NCBI GenBank assembly: GCA_002371345.1
Contig: DFHY01000035.1
Span: 1-34,549, forward strand
Direction: 5' to 3'
DNA length: 34,549 bases
Source: Lachnospiraceae bacterium UBA3711
GTDB taxonomy: Bacteria; Bacillota; Clostridia; Lachnospirales; Lachnospiraceae
The notes beneath the pieces are model-generated. The model ran no database searches. It had not been told where the DNA came from and saw nothing but the letters and a program-made list of their open reading frames with translations. The position numbers and the translations under genes were made by a program. Shown one piece after another: positions 1-7,249 of the stretch. Positions within the stretch are counted from its first letter, which is position 1. Every line of letters starts with the position of its first letter.

Positions 1-10
1 TTACAGATAA

Positions 11-56
11 AATAAATACCGCCAGTGCGGCAGCATGCCGTCCGGCGGTATTTATT
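11..56 (-). terminator. Intrinsic terminator after the DUF554 gene
   Basis: A perfect 13-bp inverted repeat (AATAAATACCGCC at 11-23, its complement at 44-56) encloses a second small stem (CGGCA/TGCCG). On the minus strand the stem is followed by a T-rich tail. It lies 20 bases beyond the DUF554 stop codon and probably ends the left operon. The A/T-rich stem ends would let it work on the other strand too. Confidence 0.8.
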
Positions 57-76
57 TGAATCCGGTTTACAGTTCT

Positions 77-781
77 CTACCCCATCACGGCCCTCCATCC
101 GGCGGATACAAAGAATACAAGTATAAGAGCCGGAAGGAGATTCAGTACCTTGATATCTCTCTTTATCCCCGTGAGCCTCAGTCCCGCACAGAGGGTGATA
201 ATGCCTCCCGCGGCGGAGAAGTCCGCTATCATCTCCGGAGTAATAAACGGCTGGACCAGTCCTGATACCAGGAACAGGCATGTGTAGACAATCGCCTGAG
301 GTATGCACAGCAGCGGAACTATCTTTCCAAGAAGCGATCCGAATATCATGGCCGTCACGCAGTCAAGGATAGACTTCGTTATCAGGATGCTGCCGTCTCC
401 GGTAAGCCCTTCATTCAGGGCGCCGTACCATCCCGTTCCTCCGAAGCAGAACAGGATTACCACCGCGCTGACCTGAATCAGAAACGCCTCATCCGCATTC
501 GTGCCCTTAAGCAGCGACTCAACGACGTTCGTCACGCCTTTGTTGACCAGTCCCTCAAGATGGATCACCTCTCCGATGATACACCCGAGGATCACTGACA
601 GCACAACCGCGGACAGAGTGTTCTGACGCATGATCAGAACAATTCCCATCGTGATTGCCGCCATTCCGAGAATATTGTTCAGAGCGGTTTTTATATACTC
701 CGGCAGTTTGCTGCCAATCAGCACACCGACGACAGCGCCGGCTAATGTTGCACATACGTCTGTTGTTATTCCAATCGGCAT
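77..781 (-). CDS. DUF554 family integral membrane protein
   Basis: A 234-residue hydrophobic protein that fits the DUF554 (YdfK-like) family. That family has glycine-rich membrane helices, about six to seven segments, and no established function. The first helix follows a short N-terminus (MPIGITTDVCATLAG) and the rest is an alternation of long hydrophobic runs with Gly, Ser and few charges. It is the last gene of the left minus-strand operon, 80 bases after the phosphate acyltransferase gene. A GC-rich hairpin lies in that gap. Its place suggests a transport or membrane role for the pathway, but a passenger gene is equally possible. The family call rests on recognition of the sequence pattern only. 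Confidence 0.75.
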   Translation of the reverse strand: MPIGITTDVCATLAGAVVGVLIGSKLPEYIKTALNNILGMAAITMGIVLIMRQNTLSAVVLSVILGCIIGEVIHLEGLVNKGVTNVVESLLKGTNADEAFLIQVSAVVILFCFGGTGWYGALNEGLTGDGSILITKSILDCVTAMIFGSLLGKIVPLLCIPQAIVYTCLFLVSGLVQPFITPEMIADFSAAGGIITLCAGLRLTGIKRDIKVLNLLPALILVFFVSAGWRAVMG

Positions 782-808
782 AATCTGTTCGTCCCCTTTT
801 CACAGCTT

Positions 809-833
809 CCCCCCAGCCGGTCCGGCTGAGGGG
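809..833. other. GC-rich hairpin between phosphate acyltransferase and DUF554 genes
   Basis: CCCCAGCCGG and CCGGCTGAGGGG form a stem with one bulged A and almost no loop in the 80-base gap. On the minus strand no T-run follows, so it looks like an mRNA processing or stabilising structure rather than a full terminator. Confidence 0.4.
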
Positions 834-861
834 AGGAAGATCATCACTTGAATAGCTGCAA

Positions 862-1869
862 TTATTTTTTCTTGCTTCCAGCCGCGCGGACTGCGGAGAT
901 AACGACATTGCCCTTGATCTCGGAGACAGGCGCGCCTCTTGAACAGTCACAGACGACACTGTTGAAGCCCTGGAGCATCGGCCCGTAGGCATCAGCGTGA
1001 CCGAACTGCTGGATTAGCTTGACCGCGACATTTCCGACGTTCAGATCAGGCCAGATAACCACATTGGCCTTGCCGGCAACCTTGCTCTCACGCTTCACCT
1101 TCTTTGCCGCGACAGCCGGAACGATAGCCGCGTCAAGCTGGAATTCGCCGTCTATGTTGAGATCGGGGCGCTGTTCATTCGCGATGCGCAGCGCTTCCTT
1201 AACCTTGTCGATGAGCTCGCCCTGTCCGCTTCCGAGTGTGGAATAGCAGACCATGGCACAGCGTGGCTCCCAGCCCAGAAGCTCGTGAACCGTATCACAG
1301 GCAGAGATGGCGATGCTTGCAAGCTGCTCCGCGTTCGGATTCGTGCAGACAGCACTGTCTCCGATCGCAAGAAGGCTGCCCTCGCTTCCCTCATATCCCG
1401 GGATATCGGCCAGGCCGATGCTCGAGATAGTGCTGATGCCCGGCTTCATGCCGATGATCATCTGTCCTGCGAGAAGCACATCCCCCGTTGTGTTGTCGAT
1501 TCCCGCGAACGTAACGTCCGCTTCGCCAACCGCCTGCATGGCCATAGAATAGTACAGCGGATTCTCCATGCGCCGTCCGAGTGCCTTTTCCTTGAGTTTC
1601 GTATCCGGCTTCGCGACATAGGCGGCGATCACCTTCGACTTATACTCTTCCTCATGAATATCGACGAATGTGAATACCGACTCATCGTATCCTCTCTCCT
1701 TCGCCAGGGCGCGGAGCTCAGCCTCATCGCCCACAAGGATCGGGATGATATAGCCGTCTCTTCCGGTCTCATATGCCGCCTGCATCATCTTCTCGTTTGA
1801 CGCTTCCGGAAATGCGACCTTCTGCGGATTCTCTTTTGCCTTTTCGTATATCTTATCCAATACGCTCAT
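862..1869 (-). CDS. Phosphate acyltransferase, Pta family, copy 1 (predicted non-CoA acceptor)
   Basis: A 335-residue protein of the phosphotransacetylase fold, the usual length for a short Pta. The start at 1869 (MSVLDKIYEKAK) is chosen because AGAGGGG lies a few bases upstream; an in-frame start at 1911 has no such signal. Family motifs are clear: YSTLGSG, DGEFQLDAAIVPAVA, the VAGKANVVIWPDL segment and the catalytic SRG. The two arginines that bind CoA in the Methanosarcina enzyme (Arg87 and Arg133, from memory of that work) are Lys87 and Leu133 here, while the catalytic SRG arginine remains. The neighbours are an ACP and an acyl kinase. I infer acyl-ACP + phosphate giving acyl phosphate + ACP; a CoA-dependent acyltransferase of odd specificity is the alternative. 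Confidence 0.85.
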   Translation of the reverse strand: MSVLDKIYEKAKENPQKVAFPEASNEKMMQAAYETGRDGYIIPILVGDEAELRALAKERGYDESVFTFVDIHEEEYKSKVIAAYVAKPDTKLKEKALGRRMENPLYYSMAMQAVGEADVTFAGIDNTTGDVLLAGQMIIGMKPGISTISSIGLADIPGYEGSEGSLLAIGDSAVCTNPNAEQLASIAISACDTVHELLGWEPRCAMVCYSTLGSGQGELIDKVKEALRIANEQRPDLNIDGEFQLDAAIVPAVAAKKVKRESKVAGKANVVIWPDLNVGNVAVKLIQQFGHADAYGPMLQGFNSVVCDCSRGAPVSEIKGNVVISAVRAAGSKKK

Positions 1870-1892
1870 GACGTTTATTCCCCTCTGTAAAA

Positions 1893-1927
1893 CCGCAGCC
1901 GGAAGATACACTCACTCCCGGCTGCGG
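1893..1927 (-). terminator. Terminator-like hairpin between the ACP and phosphate acyltransferase genes
   Basis: A perfect 10-bp inverted repeat (CCGCAGCCGG at 1893-1902, complement at 1918-1927) with a 15-base loop. In the direction of transcription TTTTAC follows the stem. The short T-run suggests partial termination, which would leave more ACP transcript than transcript of the genes behind it. Confidence 0.55.
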
Positions 1928-1951
1928 GAACCCTGAAAGGTTACCGGTCTC

Positions 1952-2191
1952 TTACATCTCTTCCTCTACCTTGTCGACAAGATCGCCGATGGTCACGCAG
2001 GCTGAAGCGTCCTGCAGCGCAACCATAACATCCAGCTCATTTTCAAGCTCGGATACAAGTCCGACCATCTGGATCGAAGCTCCCGCAAGATCCTCCTTGA
2101 AGGTGGAATCCACGCTGAGATCCTCGGCATTCTTGCCATAAGCCATAGCCACGAGTTCAATAACCTTTGCTTCAAGTTCTTTGCGATCCAT
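1952..2191 (-). CDS. Stand-alone acyl carrier protein with a non-DSL serine motif
   Basis: A 79-residue acidic protein of typical ACP size and helix pattern. The segment FKEDLAGASIQMVGLVSELE (residues 31-50) aligns with the usual EDLG-x-DSLD-x-VEL region of ACPs, placing Ser39 at the phosphopantetheine site. The Asp before the serine and the Leu after it, nearly constant in fatty acid ACPs, are Ala and Ile here. AGGAGG sits 8 bases before the ATG. It lies between the DUF35 and phosphate acyltransferase genes, so it is probably the acyl carrier for those enzymes rather than the fatty acid synthesis ACP. A peptidyl carrier protein is a weaker alternative. Confidence 0.85.
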   Translation of the reverse strand: MDRKELEAKVIELVAMAYGKNAEDLSVDSTFKEDLAGASIQMVGLVSELENELDVMVALQDASACVTIGDLVDKVEEEM

Positions 2192-2230
2192 TTTTTATTC
2201 CTCCTGAATCTGTTTGTTATGTTTTTTCTG

Positions 2231-2641
2231 TTAATCCTCTACCAGGTCGAATACGACTGTCTTATATCCGTCTCTCTGATAGATGTCCGCCTTGACCTTA
2301 ACCGGAAGCTTCGCTGCGAGCTCGGCACGGTTCTTCTTTGTGATGCCGCGCACCACGCCGTTGAAGCGGGAACCTTCCTTCAGGACAATCTCACCATAGG
2401 CATACTTCCCGAGCGGCTTGTACTCCGGCTTAGAGGAAAGCGCGGCGGGAAGAACGATGGAATGCATCTCGGCCTCGCCGTCGATCTCTACCCATTCCAT
2501 GTCCCAGCATCCACATTCGTTGCACGCATACACCGGAGGAAACTCCACAGCGCCGCAGGAGCAGCACTTGCGTCCCAGGATCTTTCCTTCCTCGAGACTC
2601 TCATAAAACTTCTCAACAACCTTTTCAAGCTTGATACTCAT
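2231..2641 (-). CDS. DUF35-type OB-fold protein with zinc ribbon, thiolase partner
   Basis: A 136-residue protein with the layout of DUF35 proteins. An N-terminal helix is followed by a rubredoxin-like zinc ribbon (C26-x2-C29 and C40-x2-C43, in KCCSCG and ACNECG) and an OB-fold holding the GKYAYGEIVL and FNGVVRG strands. Such proteins bind thiolase-like subunits in archaeal acetoacetyl-CoA thiolase/HMG-CoA synthase complexes and in steroid side-chain aldolases. The gene starts 14 bases after the thiolase-like stop codon, with a GGGAGGG ribosome site in that gap, which supports a two-protein complex. The start at 2641 (MSIKLEKV) is set by this site; the longer open frame upstream is overlap with the thiolase gene. 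Confidence 0.85.
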   Translation of the reverse strand: MSIKLEKVVEKFYESLEEGKILGRKCCSCGAVEFPPVYACNECGCWDMEWVEIDGEAEMHSIVLPAALSSKPEYKPLGKYAYGEIVLKEGSRFNGVVRGITKKNRAELAAKLPVKVKADIYQRDGYKTVVFDLVED

Positions 2642-2655
2642 CTCTGTTCCCTCCC

Positions 2656-3993
2656 TTAGTCTACGGTTCTGATAATGATGGCGGCAACGTTCTGCGATCC
2701 GCCGTAGCCTCTGAGCATCGTGGTCTTCGGCAGCTTCTTCACCTGACGTTCGCCGCACTCGCCGCGCATCTGCATGCATGCTTCATAGACATCGGCAAGT
2801 CCGGAAGCCGCGTGAGCGTGTCCGAATGAAGTACGTCCGCCGTTGGTGTTGATCGGCTTGTCTCCGTCATAGGCTGTACGGCCTTCGCAGATATACTTCC
2901 AGCCCTCGCCGTACGGCAGATAGCCGGCTACCTCGGCCGCATACAGATGAGAGGTGATAATGAAGTCATTCGCGAAGAACAGATCAAGCTCCTCAGGCTT
3001 CACCTTCGTCAGCTCGTAGACCTGGCGGACAGCCTCTTCAGTCGCGCGGATCTCAAAGTGAGGGTTGGTCGCCTCGCAGGCCGCGGATCCGATTCCAAGA
3101 ACCTCGATAGGTTTATGCTTCAGATTCTTGGCGATCTGAGGAATCATATCCGTCGCGCAGACGATGCAGGCCGCCGCACCGTCGCACTTGCGCTCCATGC
3201 CTTCCATGCGGAGCAGGTCGCCCATCTTCGGGTTGTACGGAGAGCGCATGTAGTCCATAACGTTGTCGAAGCCCTTCTCCCTGGCGATCTCGGAGAACTC
3301 TTTGCGCTCGAGGGCAAGAGGATTCTTCGCTGCGTTGCGGCGGTTGTTGATAGCCATCCAGTTCAGGGTATCGTCCATCTCCTGCATGGAGATGCCGCGC
3401 GTCCTGACATAATCCTCTGCAACATCATCGTAGATCAGGTTCATCGGGGCGATGAAGCTTCTGGCGTAGTTGCGGTCATACAGCCACATGGTTGTCGCAA
3501 GGAAGCGCTCCATCGGCATCTTCTCTCTCTTATACGGATGCTTCGGCGTCTCAACGGTGTCACTGGGGCCGAACGGAGCCGGGACGCTGTCGCCGAACTC
3601 AACAGCACCGGTGAGCACGCAGTTGTACTTTCCTGAAGCAACCGCGTTGACCGCCTGCTCGATCGCAAGATATCCCGTACAGCATGCCTCGGAATGGTGG
3701 ATGGAGCCCTTGCCCTTCATTCCAAACCAGTTTCCGATCTGGATATTCGGGGTGAGATAGTTGGACCCGTTCAGCGGACTGGCCTCACCATGGAAATAAT
3801 AGTCCACATCTTTCGGAGTGACCCCCGCGTCTTCCATAGCCTTCAGAGCAGCGTATCCGAACAGCTCGCCTTCTGTCAGGCCATTCGTCTCAGGATTATC
3901 TACGGTGTACATGAATGGGGTGCAGCCCACGCCGATTATGGACACGCTTCTGCTGTAAGGGTGAAGGGTTGTCTGGTTCATGTTCTTGTTCAT
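2656..3993 (-). CDS. Thiolase-like protein (SCP-x/Ltp type)
   Basis: A 445-residue thiolase-fold protein. The nucleophile region reads SEACCTG (residues 101-107), with Cys104 fitting the C-x-S/T-G pattern, and the conserved histidine is in GGRTSFGHAHAASG (His392). The C-terminal CxGGG motif of classical thiolases is RGYGGS here (Tyr430), so the second catalytic cysteine is absent, as in SCP-x and Ltp-type relatives that cleave or form C-C bonds differently. With the adjacent DUF35 gene it probably forms a condensing or retro-aldol/retro-Claisen enzyme acting on an acyl thioester, possibly on ACP. AGGAG lies 11 bases before the ATG. A classical acetyl-CoA acetyltransferase is unlikely. The reaction direction and substrate are unknown. 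Confidence 0.85.
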   Translation of the reverse strand: MNKNMNQTTLHPYSRSVSIIGVGCTPFMYTVDNPETNGLTEGELFGYAALKAMEDAGVTPKDVDYYFHGEASPLNGSNYLTPNIQIGNWFGMKGKGSIHHSEACCTGYLAIEQAVNAVASGKYNCVLTGAVEFGDSVPAPFGPSDTVETPKHPYKREKMPMERFLATTMWLYDRNYARSFIAPMNLIYDDVAEDYVRTRGISMQEMDDTLNWMAINNRRNAAKNPLALERKEFSEIAREKGFDNVMDYMRSPYNPKMGDLLRMEGMERKCDGAAACIVCATDMIPQIAKNLKHKPIEVLGIGSAACEATNPHFEIRATEEAVRQVYELTKVKPEELDLFFANDFIITSHLYAAEVAGYLPYGEGWKYICEGRTAYDGDKPINTNGGRTSFGHAHAASGLADVYEACMQMRGECGERQVKKLPKTTMLRGYGGSQNVAAIIIRTVD

Positions 3994-4019
3994 AGCCGTT
4001 TTGCTCCTTTTGTAGATTG

Positions 4020-5126
4020 TTAACCGTTCAGTTCCTCAGGGCTCCAGCAAGGCTTACCTGTATAAACCTTCGCTTTCTCTTTTCCGTCGAGGACGCGGAT
4101 CGCTCCGGCAGCCATGGCCTCCAGCTCGAATTCTCCCGGATACGCGCTTACCGGCGCGATCCATGAGCATGCGTCCTTTATCGCAGCCACAAGCTGCTCA
4201 TTGTGTACCATGCCGCCGCCAAGCAGTATTCCGTCCACCTCACCGTGAAGGACCCCCGCCATCGCTCCAATGAAGCGTATGATCTGGTAGATCATGGTGT
4301 CCCATACAAGCTGTGCATTGGAATCACCGTCCGCCGCGCGCTGTGTCACCTCCCTGGCATCAGAAGTCCCGAGGTGGCTGACGAAGCCTCCGGACTTGGT
4401 GCACAGTGAAGCGGTCTCCTTCTTGTCCGGATGCGCATAGCAGTAACGAATCATCTCGGCGGCCGGTACTGCTCCGCAGCGCGTCGGGGCCATCGGTCCC
4501 TCGCCCCCGACGATGTCATTTCCATCTATCATCTTACCCCTGCGGTGAGCTGAGATCGAAAGTCCCCCGCCGATATGGCATACGATAAAATTACACTCTT
4601 CATATTTCTTTCCCATGCTTTCCGCATGGCGTATCGCTGTCTCCTTCAGGTTGAGCGCGTGAAGATGAACATTGCGGTATACTCCCTTTATGCCCGTTAT
4701 TCTCGCCTCAAGACACAGCTCATCAGTATCGGGAGGGTTGACTACAAAGCATGGCTTACCATACTGCGCGGCGAACTCATGGGCTATCTGAGACCCGAGC
4801 TGCGCGGGGTGCTGAACGCCGTTCGCTCCGCGAAACGCATGATCCAGAAGTGTATCGTTGACTTCATAGGTACCGCCCTCGACCGCCAGCAGTCCGCCTC
4901 CACGGCCAACAAACGCGTCGACTTCATCAAGTCTGACACCTGCCTCGCCGAGAGCTGCCATGATAGTCTCCTTGCGGTATGGCATCTGTGAGCTGATTGT
5001 CGGAAACTCTTTCAGCCTGGCCGCGTCGTGAGAAACATTTGCTGAAAACAACTCCCTGTCTCCTTCGAAGTAGCCCACCTTAGTCGAGGTGGAACCCGGA
5101 TTGATTGCAAGTATTCTGTAACTCAT
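4020..5126 (-). CDS. Butyrate-kinase-family acyl kinase, copy 1
   Basis: A 368-residue ASKHA-fold carboxylate kinase, nearer the butyrate kinase family than AckA. Motifs are NPGSTSTK (residues 9-16), a HIGGG phosphate loop (184-188), GEGPMAPTR (208-216) and ILLGGG (300-305). The reaction is acyl phosphate + ADP to carboxylate + ATP, reversible. The start at 5126 has AGAGGA about 9 bases upstream; a GTG at 5153 has its GGAGG too close to serve. It is the first gene of the left operon and precedes thiolase, DUF35, ACP and phosphate acyltransferase genes, with which it can complete a substrate-level phosphorylation or acid-activation step. Promoters for it and for the divergent TetR gene overlap. 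Confidence 0.88.
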   Translation of the reverse strand: MSYRILAINPGSTSTKVGYFEGDRELFSANVSHDAARLKEFPTISSQMPYRKETIMAALGEAGVRLDEVDAFVGRGGGLLAVEGGTYEVNDTLLDHAFRGANGVQHPAQLGSQIAHEFAAQYGKPCFVVNPPDTDELCLEARITGIKGVYRNVHLHALNLKETAIRHAESMGKKYEECNFIVCHIGGGLSISAHRRGKMIDGNDIVGGEGPMAPTRCGAVPAAEMIRYCYAHPDKKETASLCTKSGGFVSHLGTSDAREVTQRAADGDSNAQLVWDTMIYQIIRFIGAMAGVLHGEVDGILLGGGMVHNEQLVAAIKDACSWIAPVSAYPGEFELEAMAAGAIRVLDGKEKAKVYTGKPCWSPEELNG

Positions 5127-5197
5127 TTGTCCGCATCCTCTTATTGTGTGCACTGCCTCCTGATAAAATAAAGAGGCGTATTGTTTGTTATCTGTTA

Positions 5198-5252
5198 TTG
5201 GAACTTCTGCTGCAAACCGTGATATAATAGCTACTGCTGCAGTATTGTTGTA
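5198..5252. promoter_or_regulatory. Overlapping divergent promoters with TetR-type operator
   Basis: Plus strand: TTGGAA (5198-5203), 19-base spacer, TATAAT (5223-5228), driving the TetR gene. Minus strand: TACAAC (5252-5247), 17-base spacer, TATTAT (5229-5224), driving the acyl kinase operon. The 11-bp palindrome ACTGC-T-GCAGT at 5233-5243 lies just past the plus -10 and inside the minus spacer. CTGCTGCA also occurs at 5207-5214 and 5234-5241. A repressor bound here would block both promoters, the usual layout for a TetR protein that controls itself and a divergent operon. The assignment is inferred from position. Confidence 0.6.
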
Positions 5253-5293
5253 CTATGATCTGCATAAAAAACACTATGTGGAGGGAAGCAAGT

Positions 5294-5899
5294 ATGAGCA
5301 GAACCGATCCCCGTGTCATCAAAACCCTGCGCAACATCGACAACGCGCTTCTTGATAATCTTGACAGTCACGAGTTCCGCAAGATAACCGTTGATATGCT
5401 GTGCCGGACTGCAATGATCAACCGCTCAACTTTTTATAAGTACTACACCGATAAGTATGAACTCCTTGACAGCTTTCTGAACCGTGTCCTGAACGAGTTC
5501 AGCCAGGCTACCGCAACAACGGATTTCATACTGGCATCTCCTCACACCATCACCAACCAGGAGTACGTCGATAATTTCCGCAATACCATCGATTACATCT
5601 ATGAGCACCGTCAGATCTACCGGGTTCTGTGGCGCTCGTCAATCGACCGTCCCATCTATCAGGAGATGGAAGATATCATCTGCCGGAATATACTGAATAC
5701 CATCCGTGAAGATCCCTCCGGTCCGAGGCAGACAACGCCATACCATGACCTGTATGCCAAGCTGTTCTCGTCCAACCTGATGACCCTTGTCCGCTGGTGG
5801 TTATCCAACGAAAGCCTGATAAAGCGCAGCGATGTCGAAACCATCATGTACGACAATATGAAGAACGGCCTGTTTTCAACCTTCAGGTACCGTAACTGA
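5294..5899 (+). CDS. TetR/AcrR-family transcriptional regulator
   Basis: A 201-residue protein with an N-terminal TetR helix-turn-helix (KITVDMLCRTAMINRSTFYK, then YYTDKYELLDSF) followed by an all-helical region of the size expected for the ligand and dimer domain. The start at 5294 is chosen because GGAGGG lies about 9 bases upstream; an in-frame ATG at 5255 lacks one. It is the only plus-strand gene inside the minus-strand cluster and is divergent from the acyl kinase operon, with which it shares a promoter region containing a palindrome. I infer that it controls that operon in response to a pathway intermediate. The ligand cannot be read from the sequence. Confidence 0.88.
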   Translation: MSRTDPRVIKTLRNIDNALLDNLDSHEFRKITVDMLCRTAMINRSTFYKYYTDKYELLDSFLNRVLNEFSQATATTDFILASPHTITNQEYVDNFRNTIDYIYEHRQIYRVLWRSSIDRPIYQEMEDIICRNILNTIREDPSGPRQTTPYHDLYAKLFSSNLMTLVRWWLSNESLIKRSDVETIMYDNMKNGLFSTFRYRN

Positions 5900-5943
5900 A
5901 GTTTGTTAAAACAACCACATAAATTGTATCAGTCCTTTACCCT

Positions 5944-5984
5944 GCAAGCTATCATCAATCCGTCCTGATTAGTTGTTTACACAA
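5944..5984. promoter_or_regulatory. Two-part conserved box, copy A
   Basis: GCAAGCTATCATCAATC (5944-5960), a 7-base spacer, and ATTAGTTGTTTACACAA (5968-5984). Both parts recur almost unchanged at 12330-12371. Further GTTGTTTA-type elements flank it (complement at 5906-5915; 6001-6010). It lies in the gap behind the TetR gene. It is likely a binding region for a shared regulator, but which transcript it serves at this site is unclear. Confidence 0.5.
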
Positions 5985-6199
5985 CGCTTTGTCTCTATAT
6001 GTTGTTTAACTGTGTCGGTTATTGAGAGAATGAACCCATCAGACGCGGCAACACTCCTTTCGTCTCCGGCAGGCATATAGTACGCGGTGCACGCCGAGCC
6101 TGCCGGCGCGGCGCGCGCAGCTTTGCGTGATCGTCTTACGTCCTGCATCCGGCTGTGATGCGCGGATCGCTTCGCTGCTTCACAGTTTCCTCGCCGCTC
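5985..6199. other. Structured GC-rich noncoding gap after the TetR gene
   Basis: No gene was found. A 9-bp perfect inverted repeat, CCGGCAGGC at 6066-6074 with its complement at 6098-6106, contains an inner GCG/CGC stem. A second CTGTGA...TCACAG pairing lies near 6152-6184. Neither is followed by a T-run. They may help end TetR transcription or form a small structured RNA; there is no evidence for the latter beyond the pairing. Confidence 0.35.
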
Positions 6200-6203
6200 A
6201 TAA

Positions 6204-6242
6204 AATCAGGCTCTGAACTGCGAAGCGCAGCAGAGCCTGATT
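6204..6242 (-). terminator. Intrinsic terminator after the small membrane protein genes
   Basis: A perfect 12-bp inverted repeat (AATCAGGCTCTG at 6204-6215, complement at 6231-6242) has an inner CTGCG/CGCAG stem. On the minus strand TTTTAT follows directly. It lies about 10 bases beyond the stop codon of the last gene of the redox operon, so it should end that transcript. Confidence 0.85.
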
Positions 6243-6251
6243 ATTGTTCAT

Positions 6252-6689
6252 CTATCCCTTTACAAGCGTCCTGGCGAGATCCGCGCATGGATTCTCTATC
6301 AGCACAGAAGTGACAAATCCGACCACGTGCAGAACCGGGTATGTTTTAATCCATATCGAAAAGATGTTCGGAACCGGGCCGCAATTGATCAGCGCGATCG
6401 TGAAGCTGATGATCGTGACGAAGATGGCGTTGATGATAAATATCCTGACCAGCTTATGCGCAAATGACCCGTCCCTGAGTCCGATGCCTCCCGCGACTGC
6501 CCTTCCGATCTTCTCGACCGGGATAATCAGTCCCGCGATATAGTTTATCGAAAATGCCTCAAACATACCGACCAGATACAATCCGGTCTCCTTGAAGCCG
6601 CCTCCCAGGATCGTCGCTGTTGAATTGATAACGAATGCGAGAACCAGATCCTGTATCAGGATCATCATCTGAGTCTGCTTTTTAGTCAT
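6252..6689 (-). CDS. Small four-helix membrane protein, second of a related pair
   Basis: A 145-residue membrane protein with four predicted segments, near residues 8-28, 35-55, 83-103 and 113-133. Two helix pairs are separated by a polar loop containing EKIGRAVAGG and RDGSFAHK. The helix-pair pattern recalls DUF2798-type proteins duplicated in one chain, which is a weak resemblance. Its second half matches the layout of the neighbouring 160-residue protein, so the two look like diverged duplicates that could pair in the membrane. GGGAGAG is placed close before the ATG. As the last gene of the redox operon it may serve substrate or product transport, or anchor the soluble redox proteins. Function unknown. 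Confidence 0.7.
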   Translation of the reverse strand: MTKKQTQMMILIQDLVLAFVINSTATILGGGFKETGLYLVGMFEAFSINYIAGLIIPVEKIGRAVAGGIGLRDGSFAHKLVRIFIINAIFVTIISFTIALINCGPVPNIFSIWIKTYPVLHVVGFVTSVLIENPCADLARTLVKG

Positions 6690-6726
6690 CTCTCTCCCTC
6701 AATACCATATAGGCCGAAGCCGGATC

Positions 6727-7209
6727 TTATCTGCCGCAGGCCTTGTTGGCGCATGTCGCCGCGATCGGTGTCATGATGAAAGCGACAATATACAGAATAG
6801 CGTACAGCGGAAGGAACGTGCTCATGAACGATCCCCATGCCGCGCCGAAGCTGAAGGTCATACCCGGAACATTCTTAGACGCAACGAAAATATTGAAAAT
6901 AGACAGCGGAAGGCCGATGCCGAAAGTGAAGATCAGGCAGACCGGAAGACCGCCGACAAGGCTCTCTCCGATAGTATGCGGCTTGATCTTGAACAGTCCG
7001 GCGAACCCCGCGGAGATCAGCGGAATCGGCAGGATTACATTGATCAGGAACGCGAGCACGAATCCTATGATGATGTTAGACAGAAGGTTCGGGAAGAATA
7101 CGAGCGGTGCCTTATTCAGCAGCGTCGCCGATATCGACATAACGATCGCCATCGGCAGATCCAGTACAAGGTTAAAGATCAGCACCCACTTCCAACTTGG
7201 TTTTTGCAT
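6727..7209 (-). CDS. Small four-helix membrane protein, first of a related pair
   Basis: A 160-residue protein with four hydrophobic segments, near residues 9-29, 36-58, 82-105 and 122-148. The C-terminus contains ATCANKACGR. It precedes the 145-residue membrane protein by 37 bases and shares its topology: two helix pairs, a basic middle loop, and an aromatic-rich fourth helix. AAAGGA lies about 9 bases before the ATG. It lies 40 bases behind the NuoF-like gene, so it is part of the same operon. I do not recognise the family with confidence. A two-subunit small transporter or a membrane anchor for the redox proteins are both possible. Confidence 0.7.
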   Translation of the reverse strand: MQKPSWKWVLIFNLVLDLPMAIVMSISATLLNKAPLVFFPNLLSNIIIGFVLAFLINVILPIPLISAGFAGLFKIKPHTIGESLVGGLPVCLIFTFGIGLPLSIFNIFVASKNVPGMTFSFGAAWGSFMSTFLPLYAILYIVAFIMTPIAATCANKACGR

Positions 7210-7249
7210 ATCTATAGTCCTTTCTATGTCTTTTGACGTTTACTGTAAT

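Noticed and set aside
809..833. Full terminator between phosphate acyltransferase and DUF554 genes
   Set aside because: The stem has no T-run on the minus strand and the DUF554 gene has its own terminator, so one operon is more likely.
1952..2191. Fatty acid biosynthesis locus, because ACP, AcpS and thiolase-like genes are present
   Set aside because: None of the reductase, dehydratase, malonyltransferase or KAS genes are present, and the ACP serine motif is atypical.
5255..5293. Upstream ATG (5255) as start of the TetR gene
   Set aside because: It has no ribosome site, while GGAGGG lies at a proper distance before the ATG at 5294.
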